A stretch of DNA of 64,000 bases from contig JACDEI010000007.1 in NCBI GenBank assembly GCA_013816485.1, forward strand, positions 61,278 through 125,277, in the 5' to 3' direction. Of the stretch, positions 8,982-16,908 are shown in pieces. The translations under genes were made by a program, and so were the position numbers. Position 1 is the first letter of the stretch; each line of letters opens with the position of its first letter. Under the pieces are notes generated by a model, which saw only the letters and a list, made by a program, of their open reading frames with translations, made no database searches and was not told the DNA's origin. Source of the stretch: Planctomycetota bacterium. Its GTDB lineage: Bacteria > Planctomycetota > UBA11346.

Positions 8982-9052
8982 TGTCCTTTATTGCCCTCAT
9001 CACCCGGCAGGAGGAGCGCGCACAGCCGTCCTTTCTTTCCTTTATTGCCCCG
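8982..9052. repeat. Tail motif of the composite repeat abutting the intron 5' end
   Basis: TGTCCTTTATTGCC begins at the base adjoining the intron 5' end, and a second degenerate copy (TTTCCTTTATTGCC) lies about 45 bp further on. This is the tail motif of the composite repeat, so it marks the 5' exon of the intron insertion site. Confidence 0.6.
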
Positions 9053-10558
9053 TCACCGTCCCGCCACTCCGTCACCTGATTTTTCCGCTGCCTTCAATGC
9101 GCCGGCGAGTAGGCGTGGAAATACCAACGCGTGCAGCGGCAGCACCGCATACCAATACAGCAAACCACCCAAACCGCGCGGGCGGAAACGGGCATGCTGG
9201 ATGACTTCCCGCTGATCTCCGAGGTCGATGATGGTCCATTCCAAACGGGCTTCGCCGGGCAGTCGCATTTCAGCCGACAACTCCAGCCGCCGATCGATTT
9301 CAACCGCTGTCACTCGCCAGAAATCAACCGCATCGCCAGGCAGCAAGCGCACGGCGTCACGCCGACCTCGACGCAAACCAGGACCGCCAATCCAGCGATC
9401 GAGCACGCCACGCACGTACCACAACAAATCAGTGGCATACCAGCCATGATCGCCGCCCACGAGGCTGATGGCGCGAAAAACCGCAGTCGCACTGGCGGTG
9501 GTCGTGCGGGTACGCCGATCACTGAATACCGTGCCACCGGACCATTGGGGATCGCCAGGCATGGGGCCTGCGTCACTCCAACTGGTTTCCACATCGCCTA
9601 CGGCTTTCCGTCGCAAAGCCAGATCAATGGCCTCGCGTACGTTGAGCAATGGTTGCGGCATCAACTCGTTGGCGCGCTGATCCCGACACACCACCCGATT
9701 ACGTAGACCCTCTGCCAGTGGTCGCGCCAAGCGGTGATCGATCGGGGTCACCAGATGAATCCACCATGACGATAATCGCGGAGTCAGCACCGGTACTGAC
9801 AAAATAATGCGCGGCCGTAGTCCAAGAGCAGCAGCCATGGTCTGCATGAGTTCGCGATAACTCAACACCTCAGGGCCGCCCAGATCCAGCGTGGCGCCAA
9901 CGGATGCTGGCGTGGTCAAACAAGCGACCAGTACATGGAGCACATTGCGCACGGCGATCGGCTGGCATTCGGTAGCAACCCAGCGAGGCGTGACCATCGC
10001 CGGTAAACGCTCCACCAGATAACGCAGGATCTCAAACGATGCTGAGCCGCTGCCCAGAATCACTCCGGCGCGCAATGCCGTCAGCGGTACCTTGCCAGCA
10101 CCAAGTGCTTCTTCGACCGAACGACGTGAAGCCAAATGTTCACTGAGACCTGGCCCGGTTTCGCCCAAACCACCAAGATAGATGATCCGCTCCAGAGCGG
10201 CATCGGCCGCGGCCTGAGCAAAGACCTCCGCCAGCACGTGATCGCGTGCATGAAAATCGGATCCGGCCACCAGCATGGAGTGCACCAGGTAATATGCCGT
10301 CCCACATCCGTCCATCGCTTGCGCTAACGTCTGTCGGTTCGCGAGATCGACGACCACCACACTCAGACCGGGATGGTGAGTCCACGAGCGGCCCACGAGC
10401 TTTTCTGGCGAACGAACCGCAGCGCGCACCCGCCACCCGCGATCAAGCAGCCAACGCGCCAGACGTCCGCCAATGTAGCCAGTGGCACCGGTGAGAAATA
10501 TCGGCTTGGCATCTGCGGGTGCGACCGGCAAGCAGGCGCGGAAGGTCGCTGTATCCAT
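9053..10558 (-). CDS. SDR-type NAD(P)-binding protein with C-terminal DUF2867
   Basis: The 501-residue protein starts at MDTATFRACLP, preceded by AAGGAAT; in-frame starts at 10573, 10597 and a GTG at 10618 are alternatives. Residues about 20-300 form an atypical short-chain dehydrogenase/epimerase domain with the dinucleotide loop GATGYIGGRL. The catalytic Tyr of the YxxxK type is replaced by SxxHLASRRSVEE, as in NmrA-like or atypical SDRs. Residues about 330-490 match DUF2867 (GWYATDLLWYVRGVLDRWIGGPGLRRGRRD...LPGDAVDFWRV), ending RPRGLGGLLYWYAVLP. The fusion is common and of unknown substrate. Confidence 0.9.
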   Translation of the reverse strand: MDTATFRACLPVAPADAKPIFLTGATGYIGGRLARWLLDRGWRVRAAVRSPEKLVGRSWTHHPGLSVVVVDLANRQTLAQAMDGCGTAYYLVHSMLVAGSDFHARDHVLAEVFAQAAADAALERIIYLGGLGETGPGLSEHLASRRSVEEALGAGKVPLTALRAGVILGSGSASFEILRYLVERLPAMVTPRWVATECQPIAVRNVLHVLVACLTTPASVGATLDLGGPEVLSYRELMQTMAAALGLRPRIILSVPVLTPRLSSWWIHLVTPIDHRLARPLAEGLRNRVVCRDQRANELMPQPLLNVREAIDLALRRKAVGDVETSWSDAGPMPGDPQWSGGTVFSDRRTRTTTASATAVFRAISLVGGDHGWYATDLLWYVRGVLDRWIGGPGLRRGRRDAVRLLPGDAVDFWRVTAVEIDRRLELSAEMRLPGEARLEWTIIDLGDQREVIQHARFRPRGLGGLLYWYAVLPLHALVFPRLLAGALKAAEKSGDGVAGR

Positions 10559-10855
10559 GTATTCCTTATCCATGGCTGGCGGATCGGTTGCCATCATCAA
10601 ACAGGAGCGCTTCTTCACATTGCCCCTAGATCACCTCTCGCGTCACCGACGCTTTGACCTACGTTGACCCTCCCATGTACGCTCATGGTTCTCGTACGCG
10701 TAGTTGAACGCACAGTGCAATTGCGGAGGTCGTGTGTGAACGGCGGCAATGGAATATCACTCGCCAGTTCAATGCCTGGCAATTCTTCATGAAAAGGCGC
10801 CTCAAGCACCTTTTCATAAAATTATGGGCAACCAAACCCGGATGAGCGGCCACAC
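10559..10855. other. Intergenic stretch, nothing recognised
   Basis: No gene, RNA or terminator is convincing. A short inverted repeat (AAAAGGCGCCTCAAGCACCTTTT) lies near 10792-10815 and could form a weak hairpin. Confidence 0.4.
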
Positions 10856-11000
10856 TTGACGGCGAGTTCGGTCCGTGACCTGGGGGATGAAAGGAGGCCT
10901 CCCACTACCGCTCTCACGTCACGTGGACGTCAGGGCGCAGTGCACGGTGGCGAGGGGCGAGGGGCCGAGAACAGCGCGAGGGGCGAGGGGCAAGTCAACG
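10856..11000. repeat. Composite interspersed repeat, copy with head, palindrome block and heptamer array
   Basis: The copy reads TTGACGGCGAG then TTCGGTCCGTG, a GGGGGATGAAAGGA block, CACGTCACGTGGACGTC, GGCGCAGTGCACGG and finally GGCGAGG-type heptamers. The same order of blocks recurs at about 21092 and 23811, which defines an interspersed element and not independent simple repeats. The tail motif is not recognisable in this copy. Confidence 0.75.
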
Positions 11001-11194
11001 TCGGCGGCTGACCGCTGATCGCTGACCAATACAGAGTGCCCCCACTGACGCAGTGAACCACATCGTATGGTCGTTCAGTTTGCAGGGCACCCCTACCCCT
11101 TTTCGCGTAATTTCCTCGTCACGTCACTGCCTCTGGCAGGGGCACATTGGCACGACCTGCACTTTGGCATGATGAACCCCGCAAGGAATCTCAC

Positions 11195-11356
11195 ATGACC
11201 ATTGGCCTGATTCTCTCGCTCATCTTCATGGTGCTCAAGCTGACGGGGAACATCGATTGGCATTGGGGTATCGTGTTCCTGCCGGCGATCATCGAATTCG
11301 TGCTCTCGTTGGTGATATACCGCTCGCCGTTCTGGTGGCGCGGCCGCGCTAACTGA
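11195..11356 (+). CDS. Small membrane protein (Tmemb_185A/Fragile-X-F-like)
   Basis: The 53-residue protein starts at MTIGLILSLIF, with AAGGAATCTCAC as ribosome site; the longer upstream frame lacks one. Two hydrophobic segments are separated by TGNIDWHWGI, and the protein ends FWWRGRAN. The pattern LKLTGxIDWxW is characteristic of the short bacterial proteins annotated as transmembrane Fragile-X-F-associated. Their function is unknown. It is the first of three consecutive tiny plus-strand ORFs with good ribosome sites. Confidence 0.75.
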   Translation: MTIGLILSLIFMVLKLTGNIDWHWGIVFLPAIIEFVLSLVIYRSPFWWRGRAN

Positions 11357-11483
11357 GCGACCTTGTCCGGTGGTCCACCATTGTCGGCGATCCGCCGTCC
11401 GACGACGCGCTGACGGACTATGGTCCCTGGTCCATGGCCGTGACTCATGGGCTCTCTCTCATCACGCACGTACCGGAGGTTTC

Positions 11484-11621
11484 ATGACCAAAGTCGTCGC
11501 CATACGCAGGAAACGGACCGTCAGCATCCGGCGTTCTGACGGGAGCGGTCTCACCATCGCCGTGCAGAAAATCAGCATGAAGCCGTCGCTGGTGAAAATA
11601 TCACCCAAACCCCGCATCTAA
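11484..11621 (+). CDS. Small basic hypothetical protein
   Basis: A 45-residue ORF starts at MTKVVAIRRKRTVSIRR with a strong GGAGG site five bases upstream of the ATG. It is highly basic (about a quarter Lys/Arg), with a beta-like middle (GLTIAVQKI). The ribosome site and its place between two other small ORFs are the only evidence that it is expressed. No family is recognised. Confidence 0.45.
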   Translation: MTKVVAIRRKRTVSIRRSDGSGLTIAVQKISMKPSLVKISPKPRI

Positions 11622-11647
11622 GCACATCACGTGCTGAAGAGGTCTGA

Positions 11648-11803
11648 ATGCGCCCAGTGATCTTTGCTCTCCTCGCGTTCGCTTTGCTGGCGAATGGCTG
11701 CGTGATTTCCGAGACTGAGAAGGGTGCAGGCCCTGGAGATCAGAAGAAAGCCCCGTCCGCGGACCCCGCGCCGTCTGGTGCCGCCACGCCTCCTGCACGC
11801 TGA
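11648..11803 (+). CDS. Small lipoprotein
   Basis: The ORF encodes 51 residues: MRPVIFALLAFALLANGC is a complete lipoprotein signal with lipobox L-A-N-G-C, followed by a short hydrophilic, Pro/Ala-rich mature part (about 34 residues). A GAAGAGG site precedes the ATG, 26 bp after the basic ORF. Tiny lipoproteins of this form resemble entericidin-like or outer-membrane-tethered peptides, but there is no sequence match I can name. It would be missed by a 60-codon cut-off. Confidence 0.65.
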   Translation: MRPVIFALLAFALLANGCVISETEKGAGPGDQKKAPSADPAPSGAATPPAR

Positions 11804-12159
11804 CAAAACGACAGCGGCTGGTAGCAAATGAGGGCGCTTCGGTTGTGCGGGTGTCCTGGCACTTGCGAGAGCACAGTGAACATTCGCTACTCGCCGCTCA
11901 CCGCTCACCATTCGCCATTCGCCATTCGCTACTCGCCATTCGCTACTCGCCAGTTGGCGGGCACGGCACGGTTTCAATGCTCGGGCCCGCCGGTTTGGCA
12001 GACGGTGCCTTGGCCGCTACGCCATCCGGCCGAGTCCGCCAAGCTGCGTACGGGAACTGCGCTAAGTCGATGATCGCCACCGTGAACAGCGAATGCGACG
12101 GCGGTGTCGCACGCGGAGGCCCACCCGGCGAACAGGGTCTGGCTCCACAGATGGCGGGG
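11804..12159. repeat. Intergenic region with a degenerate heptamer array
   Basis: About 11877-11955 holds roughly eleven units of the TCGCNNN/ATTCGCC type (for example CGCCATT, CGCTACT, CGCCGCT). The remainder to the response-regulator stop has no convincing gene; frames reading through the array give repetitive peptides. Confidence 0.65.
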
Positions 12160-12615
12160 TCAGGCATTCGTCGCGCGATGCCCATCATCGGCATGGATCG
12201 GGATTCCATGCCGCGTCAGAGCGCGCGTGATGGTGGCCTGCCACTGTTCCCAGTCACCTGGTTTCACCACGTAATCGTCAGCCCCCAGGGCATCGCATTG
12301 GGCGCGATGACTCGGCAGGGATGACGAGGTTAACATCACGATCTTGACGTTGCGCAGCAGTGGTTCGCGTCTGACCAACGGGATGACATTGTAGCCCGGG
12401 AGCTTCGGCATGCGCAGATCGAGAAAAATCACGTCCGGGACCGGGGCGATGTCGTAGGGTGGCATTTTCATCAGGAAGGCATGCGCCTGCGTGACGTTGT
12501 GCGCAACATGAAGGACGATGCCGCGGACGTTCTCCACCACTTGCCGGACAAGACCGACGTCACCGGGATTGTCATCGACCATCAGGATATTTGTGGTCGT
12601 TTGGGTGTTCGTCAT
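12160..12615 (-). CDS. Single-domain response regulator (Rcp1-like)
   Basis: The 151-residue protein is a stand-alone receiver. It has the acidic pair in LMVDDNPGD (D14, D15), the phospho-acceptor D66 in VIFLDLRMPKLPGYNV, the conserved T/S in VMLTSSS and K118 in DDYVVKPGDWEQW. The motif LRMPxLxGxxV and the long alpha4 region match receivers of the Rcp1/CheY-like type that pair with phytochrome-like or hybrid kinases. It has no output domain, and no kinase gene is nearby, so the partner is elsewhere. AAAGGATCC precedes the ATG. Confidence 0.93.
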   Translation of the reverse strand: MTNTQTTTNILMVDDNPGDVGLVRQVVENVRGIVLHVAHNVTQAHAFLMKMPPYDIAPVPDVIFLDLRMPKLPGYNVIPLVRREPLLRNVKIVMLTSSSLPSHRAQCDALGADDYVVKPGDWEQWQATITRALTRHGIPIHADDGHRATNA

Positions 12616-12798
12616 GACGGATCCTTTAGTGCCAGGCCACAGCAGATGCGGGTGACCGTAGAGCGTCTGACTTCAGAGTGAAGAGCGGGATGATGACGCT
12701 GTTCCCCCTGCAATTTGCAGGATTCATTACAACTTTGAGCACAAGCAGAGCAAAAGAGCAGGGACGGTGACGACGGCCATTCGCAGCACGTGATTCCT

Positions 12799-14331
12799 CT
12801 ACTGCTTCCCGGCGGATGCTGCAGATGCGCCGAAGGCCAGGACATCACCCCACGATGCCTGCACGCTCGCGCCACTGGCGCCAGTGGCAACGACTCCGGC
12901 CAACCGCTTCAGCCACGCAAGATCGATCTGGTCAGGAATCACCCACGCATCGCGCAACTGCTCAACTGCACCTGGGACTTCGGCTGGGGTCTGATCCTCG
13001 CGCGCTGCCCGGGCATCTCCATGGGCGAACCAGTGGTTGCCGGCAACGGAACACCCAGGCTGGCCGATGCCACGCACCAGCCATGCTCCGCCAAGCGCGA
13101 CCATCGCAGAATTTTCAACCCGCACGGCATCCGCAGGGGTCGACCACCGGATGCAGGCCGAACCCTGCGGAGTTGCGTCCATGACCAGGGTGCAAGCGGT
13201 GACCAGACAGTCGTGGACACTGCCCGCCGGATCGCACCACAGATGCAGACCGGCGTAACCATGCGCGCGTCCGTCGCCGACCGACCAGCAATCGCGGATC
13301 TGGTTTCCCCGCAGTTCACGAGCGCCCTGATACTGGCAGAGCAAATAGCCGGCGCCGTCGTTGCGCCACGAGAGGCATCCGGTGATCACGCAGCGCGTGC
13401 AGCCACCGTCCAGGTCGAAGCCGCCACCATCGACCGACTGCGTGCCGGTGTGGTTATGGTGGGACACACAGGCGCGGATCACTGAGCGATCGGCCTCACA
13501 CAGCCAGATCCCCACCGGACCGCCTCCGGTGAAGGTGCAATCCGCGCCGTTGCCCCAGGCACGGCACTGCTCGATCACGGCATCCTGAACATCGCCCAGG
13601 ATGATGCCGTTGCCGCTGTGGTTGGTATTCTTGGAAGGAATCCCACGGTTATCATGGAAGCAGCACTCACGCACCACGATGCGGTGATGTGCCCAGACAC
13701 CCTGGGCACAAGGTCCCCAGGAACCCATGCCGCCTTCACCATTGGCGCTGGCCCGACAGTGTTCCACCAGCAGATCGTCGACCCCGGCACCGGCTCCATC
13801 GGCAGAAAGCCGGATGCCGTGCCCAGGAAAGCCGCTGACACGCAGGTCGCTGAGCACCACCCCTGCCACCCGCTGCCCCGCAGTGGCGCAGCGCAGGTGG
13901 ATGCCGTCCCCGGATGGCGCTGCCGTCGCACCCGGACCGCTCAGGTCGAAACCGCGCAGGGTGACGTGGCCAGCATCGAGCATCACCCCGGTCTCGCCGT
14001 TCCCGGACGCGATGGTCGCCCGTCCACCGGCACTGCTGGTGACCACCACCGGTTGTTGCGCATCACCTCCCTGGCCCAGGTGCAAGCTGCCGGCGAAGCG
14101 ATCGCCCGCACGCAGCACCAGACAATCGCCCGGCCGATATCGTGCCGTGCTCGCCCGCGAGAGACTCTGCCACGCAGTTTCCGGAGTCAGCCCATCCCGA
14201 GCATCATCGCCAAGCGCCGAGAGATGGTACTCCGCGCCGCTGAGGCTGGACAACAGACCAGACAACAAAGCGGGCAGCAGGCAGGAAAACCAGGTGGTGA
14301 CGTGGATTTTTTCATGGTGCTGTTCCCGCAT
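12799..14331 (-). CDS. Secreted right-handed beta-helix (pectate-lyase-like) protein
   Basis: The 510-residue protein starts at MREQHHEKIHV, just ahead of a hydrophobic signal (FSCLLPALLSGLLSSLSGA); the frame extends 163 codons upstream, but that part runs through a heptamer array and is not credible. The mature protein opens with EYHLSALGDDARDGLTPETAWQSL, the usual beginning of parallel beta-helix proteins. It then repeats GIxL/NxI/VxxC-type coils (DGIHLRC, GHGIRLS, GNGIILGD). Such proteins bind or cleave polysaccharides, but I cannot place catalytic residues. Many Cys and His residues (FHDNRGIPSKNTNHSGNG) are present. Confidence 0.85.
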   Translation of the reverse strand: MREQHHEKIHVTTWFSCLLPALLSGLLSSLSGAEYHLSALGDDARDGLTPETAWQSLSRASTARYRPGDCLVLRAGDRFAGSLHLGQGGDAQQPVVVTSSAGGRATIASGNGETGVMLDAGHVTLRGFDLSGPGATAAPSGDGIHLRCATAGQRVAGVVLSDLRVSGFPGHGIRLSADGAGAGVDDLLVEHCRASANGEGGMGSWGPCAQGVWAHHRIVVRECCFHDNRGIPSKNTNHSGNGIILGDVQDAVIEQCRAWGNGADCTFTGGGPVGIWLCEADRSVIRACVSHHNHTGTQSVDGGGFDLDGGCTRCVITGCLSWRNDGAGYLLCQYQGARELRGNQIRDCWSVGDGRAHGYAGLHLWCDPAGSVHDCLVTACTLVMDATPQGSACIRWSTPADAVRVENSAMVALGGAWLVRGIGQPGCSVAGNHWFAHGDARAAREDQTPAEVPGAVEQLRDAWVIPDQIDLAWLKRLAGVVATGASGASVQASWGDVLAFGASAASAGKQ

Positions 14332-14445
14332 GCAGGCTGCCACCGTACAAGGCTGACACCAGATGTTCGCGACGTTTTCTCCCGACACATCCGGCACGGT
14401 CGTCCTCCGCACGTTGCTCAGATGGCGGGTCACGATGCACGGGGG

Positions 14446-14491
14446 CGAGAGGCGAGAGGCGAGAGGCGAGAGGCGAGAGGCGAGAGGCGCG
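14446..14491. repeat. Heptamer tandem repeat (GAGAGGC)
   Basis: About six perfect copies of GAGAGGC lie upstream of the beta-helix gene and upstream of the divergent thioredoxin gene. No promoter is recognised in this space. Confidence 0.85.
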
Positions 14492-14755
14492 GCCGCATGG
14501 AAACCATATTTTGCGGATGTTCTTTTTTGTCCGCCACGCCAGGTCCTGCAAACGCTCTTCGCTCCCAGCGTTGCGATAATCATGGTGGCCACCGGCGAGG
14601 AACGCGAGACGCCCATCTCGCCCAGCAAGAGGCCCAACGCGATCAGCGCAAACGCCATCGCTTGATGGCGCTCGGCGAAACACCTGAAGCACAAAGCCCG
14701 CTGATCACTTCCCGTGCGCGGAAGCATGCGTAGGAAGTCCCACGGGAGATCTGCC

Positions 14756-15307
14756 ATGCTGCGTTCCTGGTTATTGCTGGTGGTCGCGATCTTCACCCTC
14801 AGCGCCGCCGAGCAGGACAAAGAGGCGAATTATCACCGCACACTCCTCGGTGATGCGCCGCTGCTATTTGATCAGACCGGCAACCGCCCGCCGGCGAAAT
14901 ATCTCGCGTACCTGTCACACCAGAAATACCTGCTCCTGTATTTTGGCGGCAGCAACTGCGCGCCCTGTAAGAAATTGACCCCGGAGCTCATCGCCTGGTA
15001 CAACGCCAACGGTGGCGGCAAGAACTTCGAGATCATCTTGGTCGGCCAAGACTTCTTCACTGACGACATCAAGGCGTACATGAAGGACACGAGCATGCCC
15101 TGGCTCGCCTTCGAGAAGGGCAAGAAGTTCGAGAAGGCGGATCCCCACTTCGAACAGATCAAGGAAAAGTACGGCTCCAAATATGTGCCGACGCTCGTCC
15201 TGCTCGACGAAAATGACGAAGTCGTTGCGCGCAGCGATGTAGGCGACAAGTACGTCGGGCACAAACCGGTTCTCAAGAAGTACCTGGACCTCACCAAGGG
15301 AAAATGA
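14756..15307 (+). CDS. Exported thioredoxin-like protein (nucleoredoxin/tryparedoxin type)
   Basis: The 183-residue protein starts at MLRSWLLLVVAIF, after GGGAGATCTGCC; the first 18 residues are a signal peptide. The redox motif is CAPC in YFGGSNCAPCKKLTPEL near residue 70. VPTLVLLDEND supplies the cis-Pro loop. The spacing and the phrase LLLYFGGSNCAPCKKLTPELIAWYN match nucleoredoxin-like proteins common in PVC bacteria. It probably acts on secreted proteins. A repeat field follows, so it appears monocistronic. Confidence 0.87.
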   Translation: MLRSWLLLVVAIFTLSAAEQDKEANYHRTLLGDAPLLFDQTGNRPPAKYLAYLSHQKYLLLYFGGSNCAPCKKLTPELIAWYNANGGGKNFEIILVGQDFFTDDIKAYMKDTSMPWLAFEKGKKFEKADPHFEQIKEKYGSKYVPTLVLLDENDEVVARSDVGDKYVGHKPVLKKYLDLTKGK

Positions 15308-15348
15308 CCCGCGTAGGCGTGGGATTTCCCTCCTACACGTCAGGCATC

Positions 15349-15445
15349 AGGTCCACGTCACGTGGACGTCAGAGCGCAGCGCATGGTGGCGAAGGGCGAG
15401 GGCGAGGGCGAGGGCGAAGGGCGAGGGCGAGGGCGAGGGGCGAAC
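15349..15445. repeat. Composite repeat, palindrome block plus GGGCGA array
   Basis: GTCCACGTCACGTGGACGTC is followed by GAGCGCAGCGCATGG and a run of GGGCGA hexamers/heptamers. It matches the middle block and array of the composite element; head and tail blocks are missing or diverged. Confidence 0.7.
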
Positions 15446-15450
15446 GCCAT

Positions 15451-15741
15451 CCCAAGCCGCCAAAGGCGGCGACGCCCCGCCAGCCAGGGGCGTCAGCCCC
15501 TGGTGACGCCATGTTCAATGATTGAAGTCGCGAAGCGACGACACCCGGTTCGGCGGCGTTTTAACGCCGACGTCGTCGGTGGTGTGATGACGATGCGCAA
15601 ATCGGGGAATCACGTCCCCTGCACCGTGCGTCGTCCCTTGCGGGACTGTGGTAAAATGTTGCTGGTTCCAGGTTCCAGGTTCCAGGTTCCAGGGGCTGAG
15701 GCCCCTGGCTGGCGGGGCATCGCCGCCCTTGGCGGCTTGGG
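15451..15741. repeat. REP cluster: mirrored pair of about 55-base palindromic repeats
   Basis: The left arm (15451-15507) and right arm (about 15687-15741) are near-perfect reverse complements. Each contains two nested palindromes (AGCCGCC..GGCGGC and AGGGGC..GCCCCT). Smaller stem-loops sit between them (GTCGCGAAGCGAC, CGGCGTTTTAACGCCG, GGGGAATCACGTCCCC, GTCCCTTGCGGGAC), together with four GGTTCCA heptamers. A related single copy lies at 23080-23145. Confidence 0.8.
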
Positions 15742-15806
15742 AAAATGCTGCACGACCGGAGTGGCGTCGTCCGGATCAGCAAACGGCGAACGGCTATGCC
15801 ATCCAC

Positions 15807-15907
15807 GATTGAGTCGGGCTTTCAGCCCTCCATCCCATGTTTGGTCGGGTACCCAGGGCGCTGCCCTGGGCTGCCATGAAACCGCGCCGTTGGCGCTCTC
15901 GCAGGGG
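15807..15907. repeat. REP-like repeat (GATTGAGTCGGGCTTTCAGCCC type)
   Basis: The sequence begins GATTGAGTCGGGCTTTCAG, includes the palindrome CCCAGGGCGCTGCCCTGGG and ends GCGCCGTTGGCGCTCTCGCAGG. The copy at 36642-36745 has the same three blocks in the same order, so this is a second REP family of the window. Confidence 0.8.
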
Positions 15908-16009
15908 AGATCGAAAGAACGATTTATTTGCGTGTGTCCTTTATGTCTTACTCCCTCCTTTATGTCTTACTTTCGTCACCGGAACACTTTATTGTCTTTC
16001 TCCATTCAC

Positions 16010-16183
16010 TTACTTGATCTTGACCTTCACCGGGCCGGGCGTTTGGACATGACCGGAGGCGGGATTGATTCCCGTCGCGTGTTTCACTTGTCCAGGCGGA
16101 AGGCCGCCTTTGCCTCGGCCTGGGCCACATCCAGCTACGGCGATGACGCAGATAAGAAGCAACGACTTGGCGGTTAAGGTCAT
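16010..16183 (-). CDS. Small lipoprotein
   Basis: The 57-residue protein starts at MTLTAKSLLLICVIAVAGC; the lipobox V-A-G-C ends the signal. The mature part is Gly/Pro/Lys-rich (GPGRGKGGLPPGQVKHATG) and ends VKVKIK. An ATG 24 codons upstream would place extra hydrophilic sequence before the signal, so the internal start is preferred. The role is unknown; it resembles other tiny PVC lipoproteins. Confidence 0.6.
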   Translation of the reverse strand: MTLTAKSLLLICVIAVAGCGPGRGKGGLPPGQVKHATGINPASGHVQTPGPVKVKIK

Positions 16184-16257
16184 GCTACCGATTCTTTTGG
16201 GCTGGATTACCTGTGAAGACAATTCGGACCGTGGTGAAGTCGGGTAGTGAGCCACGT

Positions 16258-16330
16258 TGGCGAGGGGCGAATGGCGAATGGCGAATGGCGAATTGACTGT
16301 CCAATTTGCGTATGCCTTTTATTGGACCAC
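16258..16330. repeat. Composite repeat, heptamer array and full tail
   Basis: Four GGCGAAT-type heptamers lead into AATTGACTGTCCAATTTGCG and then TATGCCTTTTATTGGACC. This shows the array joined directly to the tail. The stop codon of the minus-strand gene to the right lies inside the tail. Confidence 0.75.
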
Positions 16331-16768
16331 TGGCACCGCCCCTTTGCCTGCGAGTTCATCGATCATCTCCTGCGCTGTGCGCTTCTGGGTGTCGGTGAGC
16401 TTCGGCTCCAGCTCATCGCAGCGTTCCTGCAGGTGCGCGTTCCCGTTGCGCACCGAGTCGTCCGTCGCTATGCTCAGAATTTTTTCCGTTCCATCCGAAA
16501 GCTCCTTCTCGCTGCGTGGCGCATCTGGCAACTGTTCATCCAGGGATTGCCGATACCGGATGCATCCTCGCAGGAATGCCGGCCATGCTGGTACTGTCGG
16601 GGTGGCCGTCGCCGGTTCGGGCAGCAACGACCACAATGCCGGGTGGTGCCAGCACAATTCATGGCCGCTGCTGTCGCGGTGCGCACGGATCCCCGAGCGC
16701 AGCTTGATGACCTCGGCGATGAGGTCGGTGCGGGTGAGCTGTTCCAGGTCGGTATCCAAGGACGGCAT
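16319..16768 (-). CDS. Hypothetical protein (LIAEVIKLRxGIRAHRD family)
   Basis: The 149-residue cytoplasmic protein starts at MPSLDTDLEQLTRTDL; a longer frame upstream is out of keeping with codon use. The N-terminal block DLIAEVIKLRSGIRAHRDS followed by GHELCWHHPALWSLLPE is one I associate with short hypothetical proteins found repeatedly in Planctomycetota; no function is known. The C-terminal half is helical and charged (LQERCDELEPKLTDTQKRTAQEMIDEL). Its stop codon lies within a repeat tail motif. Confidence 0.7.
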   Translation of the reverse strand: MPSLDTDLEQLTRTDLIAEVIKLRSGIRAHRDSSGHELCWHHPALWSLLPEPATATPTVPAWPAFLRGCIRYRQSLDEQLPDAPRSEKELSDGTEKILSIATDDSVRNGNAHLQERCDELEPKLTDTQKRTAQEMIDELAGKGAVPVVQ

Positions 16769-16908
16769 GATCGGCTCCCGGGGGGTCGGAACAGAGAGCT
16801 CAGACTGAGCCAAACTGAGGGCCATTGGCCAATGGCGAACGGCAGTCCAGTTCGCGCAAGTACTCCCATCGCCGCCTCTGCGTGTGTCCTTTATGTCTCC
16901 CCTCCGTT

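Noticed and set aside
15362..16177. 271-codon plus-strand frame through repeats at 15.4-16.2 kb
   Set aside because: It reads through a GGGCGA array and several REP palindromes; the product is not protein-like.
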